Shown: positions 46,822-55,954, numbered from the stretch's first letter. The stretch: 64,000 nt of DNA from Legionella drozanskii LLAP-1 (GCF_001467585.1 NZ_LNXY01000020.1:989074-1053073), one strand, 5' to 3'. A program made the numbers and translations. The notes: generated by a model from the letters alone, not told the origin.

Positions 46822-46850
46822 TTGACCCATCCGCGGAATCCATTTAAGAT
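46822..46850 (+). promoter_or_regulatory. Promoter of tRNA-Asn
   Basis: TTGACC (46822-46827), 17-base spacer, TAAGAT (46845-46850), then a GC-containing discriminator (TTCGCC) typical of stable RNA promoters, 10 bases before the mature tRNA end. Confidence 0.75.
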
Positions 46851-46860
46851 TTCGCCTCAT

Positions 46861-46936
46861 TCCCCGGTAGCTCAGTCGGTAGAGCGGATGACTGTTAATC
46901 ATTAGGTCACAAGTTCGAGTCTTGTCCGGGGAGCCA
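46861..46936 (+). tRNA. tRNA-Asn (anticodon GTT)
   Basis: A 76-base cloverleaf: acceptor TCCCCGG pairs with CCGGGGA, the D-arm has AGCTCAGTCGGTAGAGC, the anticodon loop CTGTTAATC reads GTT, the T-arm has GTTCGAGTC, and CCA is encoded. It is the last housekeeping gene before the island-like DNA on the right, and tRNA genes are common integration points. Confidence 0.97.
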
Positions 46937-47086
46937 AATCCAGCCTGGGTTTTGGCGAATCACACCGAAGTTCTGAAATTTTCATGTAGAAACAATGTAG
47001 AAAGTTGACGCGTTAAACACCCCCTAAAAACCTCTTTGTCCGTTTTAATTCAAAACAACTGAAAAAAGCTTTTAGCTGGAATTACG

Positions 47087-47527
47087 ATGAAAAATAGTAA
47101 GCATCAGTCCGTAACCCAATTTATCTTTAACATCGTCAAGCCCTATAAAGGCTATCTTGCTATTTTTGCTTTTGTAGCGCTATTTTGGGCAATCACGAAT
47201 ACGCTGCAACCTTATATCCTTAAAATCATTATCGATAAGGTAGCTGGATTTCAAGGGGATAAGGTTTCTGCCTTTGCCACTATTCAACCGTATATTTTTC
47301 TCTACATCGTTCTATGGATAATTTTATGCTTGGACATGCGATTGTTGGATTGGGCAAAACTCAAATTGTTTCCCAGTCTTAGACAAGATGCTATGTCAAA
47401 GATGTTTGCTTATTTAAATCAGCACTCTCACCCTTATTTCCAAAATAACTTCGCAGGAAGTTTGATTAACAAGATTGTCGATATGCAAGGAGGGATTGTT
47501 GATATTCTCACTATCCTTGTCCTATGA
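47087..47527 (+). pseudogene. Truncated ABC exporter (N-terminal membrane domain only)
   Basis: 146 residues matching the first quarter of a half-transporter of the MsbA/LmrA type: two membrane helices (about 21-45 and 67-90), the intracellular L-R-.D-.M-S-K-M-F-A-Y-L-.-.H coupling segment and G-S-L-.N-K-I-.D-M-Q-.G-I. A whole family member has about 580-600 residues including an ATPase; none follows. The frame stops in DILTILVL where homology should continue, and AbiE genes replace the rest. Presumably non-functional. Confidence 0.7.
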
Positions 47528-47611
47528 CATACCGACTATAAAATATAACCGCTTAAATTATATAATTATAAAAAGTTTATATTTTCTTGAGAAATTCTAG
47601 GAATCCTCGAA

Positions 47612-47675
47612 TATTTCTAGTTAAATTAAACCCAAGTTTAACTTTATGCTATAATATCTAGTATGACTAGAAATA
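47612..47675 (+). promoter_or_regulatory. abiE promoter and putative AbiEi operator
   Basis: TATTTCTAGT (47612-47621) and ACTAGAAATA (47666-47675) are perfect 10-bp inverted copies bracketing TTAAAC (47626-47631), an 18-base spacer and a consensus TATAAT (47650-47655). A shorter palindrome TCTAGT-ATG-ACTAGA is centred on the abiEi start codon. AbiEi antitoxins are known to repress their own promoters by binding inverted repeats, so this is the likely operator. Confidence 0.65.
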
Positions 47676-48427
47676 ACGAATCCAAAATAAACCATTTTAT
47701 GGTTACAGCACCCTCCGGTGTAGTATTAACTGCCGCATGGCTTGAAGAGCATGGCGTATCTTCCAAGCTGGCTTGGTGGTATGTCCACTCAGGTTTATTG
47801 GAAAAACTTGGAACTAATGCTTACAAAAAAGCAGGCGATCTCATCACTTGGGCAGGCGCAATCAATGCGTTGCAAACACAGCTGGCAGCTCCAATCCATC
47901 TAGGAGCAAAAACTGCTTTACATTTATTAGGATTAGGACATTTTGTATCTATGCAAAGCATGCAACACATCATGCTATTTGCACCTACAACTATCAAAAT
48001 ACCAAAATGGTTGTTAGCTAATACATGGGACGCAGAGATTGAAATATACAAATCATCATTATTTTCTAATGACCAAGGATTAGTAGAGCGGTCTATCAAT
48101 GGCCTAAACTTAAAAATATCCAGCCCTGAAAGAGCAGCGCTTGAATTACTTTATTTATATCCTCAGCATCAATCACTGAATGAGATAACCTACTTAATAG
48201 AAAACCTAACTCAATTAAGACCTAAAGTAATCCAAGCATTACTAGAGGACTGTCATTCAATCAAAGTAAAAAGGCTTTTCTTGCATTTATGTGAACAATT
48301 TAATCATCCTTGGTTTTCCAGTCTGGATTTAACAAAAATAGATTTGGGCAAAGGTAAGCGAGTATTAGCTAAAGGCGGCAAATATTTTCCTAAATATAAG
48401 CTGTCTTTACCTGAAGTAAAGGAGTAA
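47663..48427 (+). CDS. abiEi: AbiEi antitoxin, type IV toxin-antitoxin and autorepressor
   Basis: 254 residues. The N-terminal winged-helix (about 14-60) with GVVLTAAWLEEHGVSSKLAW and the G-..A-Y-K-K-.GD turn matches the AbiEi family; the C-terminal domain (L-K-I-S-S-P-E-R-A-A-L-E-L-L) is the antitoxin part. The TATAAT box ends 7 bases before this ATG and there is no ribosome site, so translation is leaderless or starts further in (Met13). It is 4 bases from abiEii, in the usual bicistronic order. Confidence 0.88.
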   Translation: MTRNNESKINHFMVTAPSGVVLTAAWLEEHGVSSKLAWWYVHSGLLEKLGTNAYKKAGDLITWAGAINALQTQLAAPIHLGAKTALHLLGLGHFVSMQSMQHIMLFAPTTIKIPKWLLANTWDAEIEIYKSSLFSNDQGLVERSINGLNLKISSPERAALELLYLYPQHQSLNEITYLIENLTQLRPKVIQALLEDCHSIKVKRLFLHLCEQFNHPWFSSLDLTKIDLGKGKRVLAKGGKYFPKYKLSLPEVKE

Positions 48428-48431
48428 TGCA

Positions 48432-49358
48432 TTGAGTTTTCAAGACGTTTACAAAAATCAGGTGGCTTTATTGCTCGAAGTCTTACCTGTACTTAATGAT
48501 TTTAAATGTTTCGCTTTAAAAGGTGGTACAGCGATTAATTTATTCATCCATGATATGCCCAGATTAAGCGTTGATATCGACCTGACTTATTTACCCATCG
48601 AAAGCAGAGATATTTTTCTTACAAATATCGAAGCCGAACTATTAAAAATGAAACAAACGATCGAAAAATTAGGTGTGGCGGTGAAAACCGTACCCATGAA
48701 AAATGGTTCCATATCCAAACTACAGGTTTACTCCAATAATGGCATGATCAAGATTGAACCCAATTTTGTCCTCAGAGGTTCTGTATTTCCTTGTGAAGAA
48801 AAAGAGCTATGCGACAAAGCACAGGATCAATTTTTAAAATATATGCGCGTTAAAACATTATCTCTTGCTGATTTGTACGGTGGTAAAATATGCGCGGCCT
48901 TGGATAGATATCACCCTCGTGATCTGCTTGATATAAAACTCTTATTAGAAAATCAGGGGTTAACCGAAACCGTCCGGCAGGCGTTCATTGTTTATCTTGC
49001 CAGTGGTTCAAGGCCTATGCATGAACTTCTTGAACCGAGAATCACTGAAGCATCACAAAAGGAATTTGGAAACACTTTTCAAAATGAGTTTTCTGGCATG
49101 ACTACCATTCCTACCACACACAAAGAATTAAAAGACATTAGGTCGCACTTACCGAAACGACTACTGAATTCTTTTACTGAAAATGAAAGGATTTTTTTAA
49201 TTCAATTGAAGTCTGGCAATCCTGATTGGTCATTATTACCTATAGATGGCATTGAGAATCTTCCCGGTATTCAATGGAAACTACAAAACATCAACAAAAT
49301 TCCTGAAGAGAAAAGAATAGAGCAGCTTCACAAATTAAGACGAGTTTTAGACGTCTAA
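48432..49358 (+). CDS. abiEii: AbiEii toxin, nucleotidyltransferase
   Basis: 308 residues from a TTG start 4 bases after abiEi. The four AbiEii/DUF1814 motifs are intact: LKGGTAINLF (about 29-38), SVDIDLTY (46-53, metal-binding Asp pair), a K-I-E-P-N-F strand, and DLYGGKICAALDRYHPRD (about 147-164). These toxins transfer nucleotides (tRNA modification in the MenT relatives) and cause growth arrest, giving phage-triggered abortive infection. Everything needed for activity seems present. Confidence 0.9.
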   Translation: MSFQDVYKNQVALLLEVLPVLNDFKCFALKGGTAINLFIHDMPRLSVDIDLTYLPIESRDIFLTNIEAELLKMKQTIEKLGVAVKTVPMKNGSISKLQVYSNNGMIKIEPNFVLRGSVFPCEEKELCDKAQDQFLKYMRVKTLSLADLYGGKICAALDRYHPRDLLDIKLLLENQGLTETVRQAFIVYLASGSRPMHELLEPRITEASQKEFGNTFQNEFSGMTTIPTTHKELKDIRSHLPKRLLNSFTENERIFLIQLKSGNPDWSLLPIDGIENLPGIQWKLQNINKIPEEKRIEQLHKLRRVLDV

Positions 49359-49706
49359 AAAGTAATTGATTTCGCAGGGCTCTCATGGGAAACTACCACC
49401 CAAATAATGGCAACAAATGGTAACGAGTAGTAATAATAAGCTTGTTTATAAGTGCTTGGTTTTATTTTGGACTATACCGTTAAAGATGGCGCATCATAAC
49501 TGACGTTTCACTTCAAAAAAGCTTTTACGCTCAAAAATCAAAGGAAGGATGACCGGAGGATACTATACAAAGTAACGCAATGTAATCATTGAATTTTCAA
49601 GTCTAGAATATAATACGACAGGTTACGAAAATACTTGGATTTTTACGCTTATAGCTTGCAAATATAGAAAAAATTAAATAATACACATGATGTTAAAGAG
49701 AGTTCT
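49359..49706 (+). other. Intergenic, presumed thrS promoter region
   Basis: 348 AT-rich bases without a recognised gene. A TATAAT hexamer (49609-49614) lies about 90 bases before the thrS ATG, though no well-spaced -35 is visible. I see no tRNA-like leader of the kind that autoregulates E. coli thrS. No remnant of the missing ABC exporter half was found. Confidence 0.4.
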
Positions 49707-51614
49707 ATGCAAATAAATGTTACAGATGGAAGTGTTGTCGAATTAGCTGCTGAAGCGAATGGTTTTGATTTGATACGCCAGATCAAAAAATCTCTCAATG
49801 GTCATCAAGCGCTAGCACTTAAAGTAAATGGTATACCGAAGGATCTTAATATTGAACTCCAAGATGGAGATAATATTCAAGTTCTAACTTTTGACGACCC
49901 TGAAGGAAAAGAAATATTCTGGCACTCTTCAGCACACATTCTTGCTCAAGCGATAACTCGTTTATACCCAGAAGCAAAACCAACAATAGGACCCGCTATT
50001 GAGTCTGGTTTTTATTATGACTTTGCTGATTTATCGATTTCCGCTGATGATTTTCCCAAGGTCGAAGCAGAAGTTCAAAAAATTGTTCAAGAACGAATTG
50101 AACCCCAACGTATTGAATATTCTGGTAAAGAAGAGGCAAAAAAAATATTTGCCAATAATAGATTTAAAATGGAAATGATTGAAAATCTAGATGAAGGTTT
50201 AAGCGCCTACTCTCAAAATGATTTTATTGATTTATGTCGAGGCCCTCATATTCCTCATTTTGGTATAGTACAAGCATTTAAGCTTATGAAAACTTCTGGA
50301 GCCTATTGGCGTGCTGATAAAAATAATCCTCAACTCACACGGATTTATGGTATTTCGTTTCCAGATAAAAAATTACTAAAATCGCATTTGAATTTCTTAG
50401 AAGAAGCAGCCAAGCGTGATCATCGCGTTATAGGTAAACAGCTCGGTTTATTTTCCTTCCATAAGGAAGGTCCTGGTATGCCATTCATTCATCCCAAAGG
50501 TATGATTATCTGGAATGAACTTATGTCGTATTGGCAGGAACAACATAATAAAGAGGGCTACAAACAAATTAAAACACCGATACTTATGTCTCATGAATTG
50601 TGGGAAACATCTGGGCATTGGGATTTTTATCGGGAAAATATGTACCTTAGCGTAGTCGATGAAAAAACAAGTGTATTAAAGCCTATGAATTGCCCGGGCG
50701 GCATGTTGTTTTATAAGGAAGATATTTATTCTTATCGACAACTGCCTTTACGTATCGCTGAAGTAGGAGTTGTACATCGGCATGAGTTTAGTGGTGCTCT
50801 GTCAGGATTGTTCCGAGTTCGTTGTTTTCATCAAGATGATGCTCACATTTTTATGAAGCCTACTGATATTTCTGATGAAATTCATAAGGTTTTATCATTG
50901 GCAACATCCATGTATAAGTTATTTGGATTAGATTATCACTTGGAGCTATCCACTCGACCTGAACAATCTATCGGAAGTGATGAACAATGGCAATTAGCAA
51001 CAGATGGCTTAATTGAATCATTAACTCGTTGTGGCTATACCTATAAGCTTAATGAAGGCGATGGTGCTTTCTATGGGCCGAAAATTGATATCCATATCAG
51101 AGATGCCATTGGTAGAACCTGGCAATGTGGGACTATCCAATTAGACTTAAATTTACCTGAGCGATTCGACTTAAGTTACATTGATGCGAATGGTGAAAAA
51201 CAACGCCCAGTGATGATTCATCGTGTAGTCTATGGTTCAATAGAACGTTTTTTTGGCATTCTTATTGAGCATTACGCTGGTAAATTTCCACTTTGGCTAG
51301 CGCCTGTTCAAGTAGTAATATTGCCTATCGCGGAAAATCATCATGATTATGCTCAGAACGTATTAGAACAATTTATAAAGGCTGGATTACGAGCTGAGGT
51401 AGATTTTGATAATGAATCAATTAATAAAAAAGTACGTAAAGCTCAACTTCAACAAATTAATTATATTATTGTGGTTGGAGATAAAGAGTTAGCTGAAGGT
51501 ACTCTAAGTGTACGAGCAGCCAATAATCTTATTGGCACGAAATCTGTCGCTGAAGTAATTCATAGCTTAAATGACGAGTATCAAAGCCGCTCGCCACGAC
51601 GCAATATAGTTTAA
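49707..51614 (+). CDS. thrS: Threonyl-tRNA synthetase, extra copy in a biosynthetic cluster (putative self-resistance)
   Basis: 635 residues, complete: TGS domain (1-62), editing domain with HSSAH (H73/H77) and C177-..H181, catalytic core with the zinc ligands C329, H380 and H505 (PVMIHR), and anticodon domain (about 535-630). Where E. coli has NCPGH this protein has NCPGG, a change beside the active-site zinc Cys. Housekeeping thrS normally precedes infC-rpmI-rplT-pheST; here it leads modifying enzymes instead. The borrelidin and obafluorin clusters carry such resistant ThrRS copies, so I infer self-protection. RBS AGAGAG. Confidence 0.88.
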   Translation: MQINVTDGSVVELAAEANGFDLIRQIKKSLNGHQALALKVNGIPKDLNIELQDGDNIQVLTFDDPEGKEIFWHSSAHILAQAITRLYPEAKPTIGPAIESGFYYDFADLSISADDFPKVEAEVQKIVQERIEPQRIEYSGKEEAKKIFANNRFKMEMIENLDEGLSAYSQNDFIDLCRGPHIPHFGIVQAFKLMKTSGAYWRADKNNPQLTRIYGISFPDKKLLKSHLNFLEEAAKRDHRVIGKQLGLFSFHKEGPGMPFIHPKGMIIWNELMSYWQEQHNKEGYKQIKTPILMSHELWETSGHWDFYRENMYLSVVDEKTSVLKPMNCPGGMLFYKEDIYSYRQLPLRIAEVGVVHRHEFSGALSGLFRVRCFHQDDAHIFMKPTDISDEIHKVLSLATSMYKLFGLDYHLELSTRPEQSIGSDEQWQLATDGLIESLTRCGYTYKLNEGDGAFYGPKIDIHIRDAIGRTWQCGTIQLDLNLPERFDLSYIDANGEKQRPVMIHRVVYGSIERFFGILIEHYAGKFPLWLAPVQVVILPIAENHHDYAQNVLEQFIKAGLRAEVDFDNESINKKVRKAQLQQINYIIVVGDKELAEGTLSVRAANNLIGTKSVAEVIHSLNDEYQSRSPRRNIV

Positions 51615-51632
51615 TGGTAATTAGGATGTTGT

Positions 51633-52061
51633 ATGGAAAATAATATGCAAACAATTGAAGAAAATAAAGCAAGGATATGGTACATAGGACAATGTCATTG
51701 CGCTAATATCAAATTTGAAGCCTCTGCTACTCGTAATTTAACAATTACTCTTTGTAATTGTGGTATCTGTTTCAAATCGGGCCATCAGGAATTGATGGTT
51801 AAAGAAGAGCACTTTAAACTTCATTGTGGCCAAGAATTTCTAAAACCTTATCGATTCGGAAATTGCATTGCTGATCATACATTCTGTGTCGTATGCGGAA
51901 TAATGCCATTCTATAGACCACGCTCTCATCCAACTGGATATTTTAGTGTCAATGCTCGATGTCTTGACTTAAACCAGGCAGAACATATTGAATATGTAGA
52001 ATTCGATGGTCAAAATTGGGAAGAAAGTATAGCTGCTGGCAAGCACAAACTGACAGAATAG
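51633..52061 (+). CDS. GFA/CENP-V-fold zinc protein
   Basis: 142 residues. Zinc-binding cysteines follow the glutathione-dependent formaldehyde-activating (GFA) pattern: G-Q-C-H-C near residue 20, C-N-C-G-I-C near 42 and F-C-V-V-C-G near 86, in an all-beta fold. Family members bind thiols or act as small lyases or carriers; a biosynthetic role is possible but not readable. It lies 18 bases after thrS and 5 bases before the PLP-enzyme gene, so the three appear to form one operon. RBS TTAGGATG. Confidence 0.78.
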   Translation: MENNMQTIEENKARIWYIGQCHCANIKFEASATRNLTITLCNCGICFKSGHQELMVKEEHFKLHCGQEFLKPYRFGNCIADHTFCVVCGIMPFYRPRSHPTGYFSVNARCLDLNQAEHIEYVEFDGQNWEESIAAGKHKLTE

Positions 52062-52066
52062 CTCTA

Positions 52067-53200
52067 ATGAACGATGATGAATTAGAGGGACAACAACCTA
52101 ATCCAGAAAGGACTACTCAAGAAAGTTGGCAATTCGCTAATCCGCCTGTCTACCGGGGATCAACTGTTCTTTTCGACAGCTATAAAGTGATGTGCGATGA
52201 AAAGACACCCTATGTCTATGGAAGATGGGGGACTCCAACTTCAGATGCTTTTTGTAAAGCTATAAATTTTTTAGAAGGCGGTGTAGGCGCCATTGTAACT
52301 TGCTCTGGACTAGCTGCCATAACCACCGCACTCATCACAATTGCTTATCCTGGCTCGCATATATTAATTGACGAATCGTCTTTTCCAGCCACGCTACGGT
52401 TTTGTGATGAAGTGCTTACAAAATTTGGTGTAGTAATAGAAAAATTTTCAGGAACAGATATAAAAGAAATCAATGAAAAAATTTTGCCAGACACTGTTTT
52501 AGTATATGTTGATTTTCCGGGGAACTATGGGGCAAATATTTATGACTTATCTAAAATTAAAAAGAAATCAGCTAAGACATATATTTTAGTTGATAATACT
52601 TGGGCAACTCCCTTATTTTTCAATCCCTTAAAATATGGCGCAGATATTGTAGTTCATAGTACCTCTAAATATATTGCCGGGCATTCAGACTCTATCATGG
52701 GCTGTATTGTAGTGGCTCACACGGATTTGTTCCAAAGAATTCAAAATACAAGCAGAGCCTTGGGTCAATATGCTAGTGCTGATGATTTAAACCTTGCTCT
52801 CAGAGGGCTTAAAACTCTCGAAATAAGGATAAGACAGCATTTTGATAGTGCGTTACAAATTGCAGCTTGGTTAACAACTCATTCGGCAATTGAAAAAGTT
52901 TTTTATGCTGCTTTGCCATCAGATAAAAGCTATCCGGTTTGGAGTGAGCAATTTAAAGGGGCAGGAGGTGTGCTAACCTTTTTCTTTAAAAAGGAATTTG
53001 AAAAAAATGTGCCTGATTTCTTAAATAATTTAAAATTAATAAAACTAGGATGGGGCTGGGGTGGGTATGAAACGTTAGCCTCTGCTTCTACAATAAATTT
53101 TGGTGAGTGCTCAGGAAGAATTGCCGTTCGATTAAGTGTTGGTCTAGAGCCAACACTTAACCTCCTGAAAGATTTAGAATTAAGTTTGCAAACATTATAA
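52067..53200 (+). CDS. Cystathionine beta-lyase-like PLP enzyme (Cys/Met metabolism family)
   Basis: 377 residues from ATG 52067, 5 bases after the GFA gene. The PLP fold of MetB/MetC enzymes is clear: YGRWGTPT (phosphate contact), CSGLAAITTAL, VDNTWATPLFFNPL and the PLP lysine in HSTSKYIAGHSD. MetC-type enzymes cleave or form C-S bonds by beta- or gamma-elimination. In this cluster it could supply or modify an amino-acid side chain. It overlaps the convergent SDR gene by 6 bases. Confidence 0.82.
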   Translation: MNDDELEGQQPNPERTTQESWQFANPPVYRGSTVLFDSYKVMCDEKTPYVYGRWGTPTSDAFCKAINFLEGGVGAIVTCSGLAAITTALITIAYPGSHILIDESSFPATLRFCDEVLTKFGVVIEKFSGTDIKEINEKILPDTVLVYVDFPGNYGANIYDLSKIKKKSAKTYILVDNTWATPLFFNPLKYGADIVVHSTSKYIAGHSDSIMGCIVVAHTDLFQRIQNTSRALGQYASADDLNLALRGLKTLEIRIRQHFDSALQIAAWLTTHSAIEKVFYAALPSDKSYPVWSEQFKGAGGVLTFFFKKEFEKNVPDFLNNLKLIKLGWGWGGYETLASASTINFGECSGRIAVRLSVGLEPTLNLLKDLELSLQTL

Positions 53201-53950
53201 TAAGAGATCGGCTCCATTAATGTCGATGGTAGCCCCATTAATATATGAAGATTGATCTGATGCAAGAAAAGAAATTAAATTATAGATATCATCAGTCGTG
53301 CCTAATCGCCTCATTGGAATTTTTTCTGATTCCATATTAATTTTTTCTGCTGTTGCTGATTTTCGCAACAATTCCGTATCAATTGTACCTGGGGCAATCG
53401 CATTAATATTAATGTTATATGGAGCATACTCAAAAGCAGCATGACGAGTGAGTCCTAAAATACCTGCTTTAGCAGTGGTATAATGTGCGCCTGCGAAAGT
53501 GCTAATAGAGCGGCCAGCAGATGAGGAAACATTTATAATTTTTCCATATTTATTTGCTTTCATATGTGGTAACACAGCACGCATACAATAAAAAACACTA
53601 TTTAAATCGATACAAATCGTACTATTCCACTCCTCATCATCAATAAGCTCCAAAGGTCGAGTTAACGGAGCAACGGCAGCATTATTGATTAAGATATCTA
53701 TTTTATTAAATTTCTCTAAGGCTAACTCAACTAATTTACTACACTCAGTTGAGTTAGCAATATCCCCAGGAGCGGCTATAATTGCCGTATTAAAAGACTT
53801 GATATTTTTTGTTATCTCTCTTAATCGAGAATCATTGATATCATTGAGTACTAAATTTGCGCCATTTTTAGCAAAATTAATTGCGGCTTGGCAACCAATT
53901 CCGCTTCCCGCTCCTGTAATTACGACTACTTTATCGGTAAATAAATTCAT
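53195..53950 (-). CDS. Short-chain dehydrogenase/reductase (FabG-like)
   Basis: 251 residues, classical SDR. TGAGSGIG (NAD(P) binding, about 12-19), the D-I-.D cofactor selector, N-N-A-A-V-A, catalytic Ser in VSSSAG and YTTAK (Tyr/Lys), and IAPGTIDTE. It probably oxidises or reduces a hydroxyl/ketone introduced by the neighbouring 2OG oxygenase. Last gene of the six-gene minus-strand operon; ATG 53950 has AGAAGAG upstream. Confidence 0.88.
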   Translation of the reverse strand: MNLFTDKVVVITGAGSGIGCQAAINFAKNGANLVLNDINDSRLREITKNIKSFNTAIIAAPGDIANSTECSKLVELALEKFNKIDILINNAAVAPLTRPLELIDDEEWNSTICIDLNSVFYCMRAVLPHMKANKYGKIINVSSSAGRSISTFAGAHYTTAKAGILGLTRHAAFEYAPYNININAIAPGTIDTELLRKSATAEKINMESEKIPMRRLGTTDDIYNLISFLASDQSSYINGATIDINGADLLL

Positions 53951-53959
53951 TTTCTCTTC

Positions 53960-54619
53960 TTATGTTATAGCTGGTTTAGGACCCATTAAGTTTTTAGAAC
54001 AAGCCGTAATAAGCACAACGTCTCTACAACCATAATTAGCATTTATGTCTGGGATGATTGGAGTAGAATAATGAAGCACCTCTGGATCTCTAAGAATTAG
54101 TAAATTTCCTTCTGGGATAATTTCATCAAAAATAAGTTGATCTGACTCATCCTTAACTTGCGTTTGTGCACCAATTATATTATTTCTTGAAACGACAAAG
54201 ATTCCTAACCAATCTATCCCATCTTTATGGAAACCTTCCAAAGCAGTTAAGCCTTGTTGGTCAGAATGACAATCTATTCGCTGAAGTTGTACTAAAATCA
54301 CTTCATTATTTTTTAATTGACACACAGTTGAAAATTTATGAAGGAGTTGATAAAAATCTTCTCTTTGATGTAATTCATTTTCAATAGCTGAGTAATCTCT
54401 ACTAATATCCCCATGAACTGGATTGTATTTTTTTTCTTGCAAAAGAGGAGCATGGGGTAAACACTTAAAATTTTCTTCTAAACCACAATGCCAGGAAATG
54501 CTTTTATATCTGAATCCTTCGGGCACATAAGGATCTTTAGGGCAATTTAAGAAAAATTTGCCCCACTCTTGTGTTTTTACAATGCCATTTAAATCCAAAA
54601 AACGATACTTCATTTTCAT
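53960..54619 (-). CDS. 2OG-Fe(II) dioxygenase of the IDO/BsmA family, probable free amino-acid hydroxylase
   Basis: 219 residues. The iron facial triad reads H131-K-D133 (GFHKDGIDW) and H183 (LHYSTPI), with R199 for 2-oxoglutarate (CRDVVLIT). VQLQRIDCHSD...G-I-F-V-V-S-R-N-N-I-I-G-A-Q is the signature of the PF10014 family, which includes L-isoleucine 4-hydroxylase and relatives acting on free aliphatic amino acids such as leucine, methionine and threonine. A hydroxylated branched or threonine-like amino acid is therefore a likely building block. The gap to the SDR gene is 9 bases. Confidence 0.8.
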   Translation of the reverse strand: MKMKYRFLDLNGIVKTQEWGKFFLNCPKDPYVPEGFRYKSISWHCGLEENFKCLPHAPLLQEKKYNPVHGDISRDYSAIENELHQREDFYQLLHKFSTVCQLKNNEVILVQLQRIDCHSDQQGLTALEGFHKDGIDWLGIFVVSRNNIIGAQTQVKDESDQLIFDEIIPEGNLLILRDPEVLHYSTPIIPDINANYGCRDVVLITACSKNLMGPKPAIT

Positions 54620-54640
54620 TACCAGTTATATAGTTATACT

Positions 54641-55954
54641 TTAAAGACTGAACTTTTTATTAACAGTTAACATTAGAGTCTCTCTTTCTTCTAGAGAGAT
54701 AGGAAAGGCCCAGCCCACTTTGGCTCCATGGGTTACATTAACAATGCTATCCTCAAGCGAACCTCTCACAACTAATCCAGTAAATTGATCTAATATTTGG
54801 AATAATCCTAAAACAATTTTATTCTGTTTTAGTTCAAACTCATCATTGTCTGGTAAATCAAGAGTTTCACATACAATATATTCTTGAGCAGTTCCTCCTT
54901 TGAGGTTTTTTAGAGATTCTCGTAAAGAATCAGCCTCACATTCCATTCCAACATAAATTGATTCGCCACCATAAGAGCGATTCGCTTTAAAGATGAAATT
55001 ATTCTTATTCTCTATGAGATTTTCAATATTATCTTGAGAAATAGAGATGGTATAAGGGGTATATTTTAATATGGTTTCTCGTTCAGCCTCGCTTAATATG
55101 GAGTGATATTGTTGGTCATGGAATAATGCAAACCATTTTTTATTGCTTCGAATTTCGGTTTCAAAAGTATTAATAACAGTGGCTCCGCTAGCGAATATTT
55201 TTGAAAATAATGAATAGCAATTTAGATCATCATATAGAGCGAGGCGATAAATAAGCGTTTTCTTTCCCTCGTTAGAATCAAGGTATTCCTCAGGGTAATC
55301 TTCTTCAGTGACAAGAGAAACAGGTACTTCAGAAATAGTTTCTGTGACACTGTCAAATAAACTTTTAACTGCACCACTTCCTTCTAATAAATATTGCTTT
55401 AAAGAAAAGATAACTACTCGTTCAAATTTATGCTCTAAAACTAACTCATGTAAATGTTCGGCTATAACCTTTCGTGGTGAGAGATAACGACTGGAGTCAC
55501 CCCCGATCGCATTGAAATAGCCACTAAAGCAATCAAAAAATTTAATACCCCCAAGCGAGCATTCGATATTAAGCTCACAAAATTTATAGCCTTGATTTGA
55601 AGGGATAATATCAGGTCTGGAAATAATATTATTGCCTGTTCCCAGCTCATCCCAATCAATAAAAGACTTTGCTTCTTTAGGAAGATCAAACATCTCAAGA
55701 ATGTGGTCCTGGGAGTGAGTAGACAATAAAAATTTTAGAATTTTAGTTTGTGCTTGGATCAATAATTTACTCGCTTGGCACAGCTCTTCGTAAACAGCTT
55801 GTTCTATAACTAATGGCATTGGAAAAGTTAAATATCTTGCATCATAATTTTTTAAGAAATTTTTAACATTTTGAATAGAGTCTCGGTTTTTAATAGCATC
55901 TTTTATAGATAAAAAGTTATCTACCCAAGGTCTGTTGAATTTAGCAAACGACAT
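54641..55954 (-). CDS. Circularly permuted ATP-grasp ligase-like protein
   Basis: 437 residues, soluble. RPDIIPSNQGYKFCELNIE with a following GG (about 113-137) and FKANRSYGGESIYVG (about 320-334) correspond to the Arg-Pro-Asp/E-.N and Lys/Gly-rich ATP loops of circularly permuted ATP-grasp proteins. These form amide or peptide bonds via acyl-phosphates. Substrate is unreadable; with the second ATP-grasp next door, stepwise assembly of a small peptide or amide is the best guess. GGGGAA ribosome site. Confidence 0.65.
   Translation of the reverse strand: MSFAKFNRPWVDNFLSIKDAIKNRDSIQNVKNFLKNYDARYLTFPMPLVIEQAVYEELCQASKLLIQAQTKILKFLLSTHSQDHILEMFDLPKEAKSFIDWDELGTGNNIISRPDIIPSNQGYKFCELNIECSLGGIKFFDCFSGYFNAIGGDSSRYLSPRKVIAEHLHELVLEHKFERVVIFSLKQYLLEGSGAVKSLFDSVTETISEVPVSLVTEEDYPEEYLDSNEGKKTLIYRLALYDDLNCYSLFSKIFASGATVINTFETEIRSNKKWFALFHDQQYHSILSEAERETILKYTPYTISISQDNIENLIENKNNFIFKANRSYGGESIYVGMECEADSLRESLKNLKGGTAQEYIVCETLDLPDNDEFELKQNKIVLGLFQILDQFTGLVVRGSLEDSIVNVTHGAKVGWAFPISLEERETLMLTVNKKFSL

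Noticed and set aside
46984..47003. Direct repeat ATGTAGAAA twice, 11 bases apart, just after tRNA-Asn, as integrase arm sites
   Set aside because: Only two short copies and no integrase or duplicated tRNA end in the window; chance is a sufficient explanation.
49707..51614. thrS as the ordinary housekeeping gene
   Set aside because: It lacks the usual infC-rpmI-rplT neighbours, sits in AT-rich island DNA and leads a biosynthetic gene set. I cannot see the rest of the genome, so this is kept as inference.
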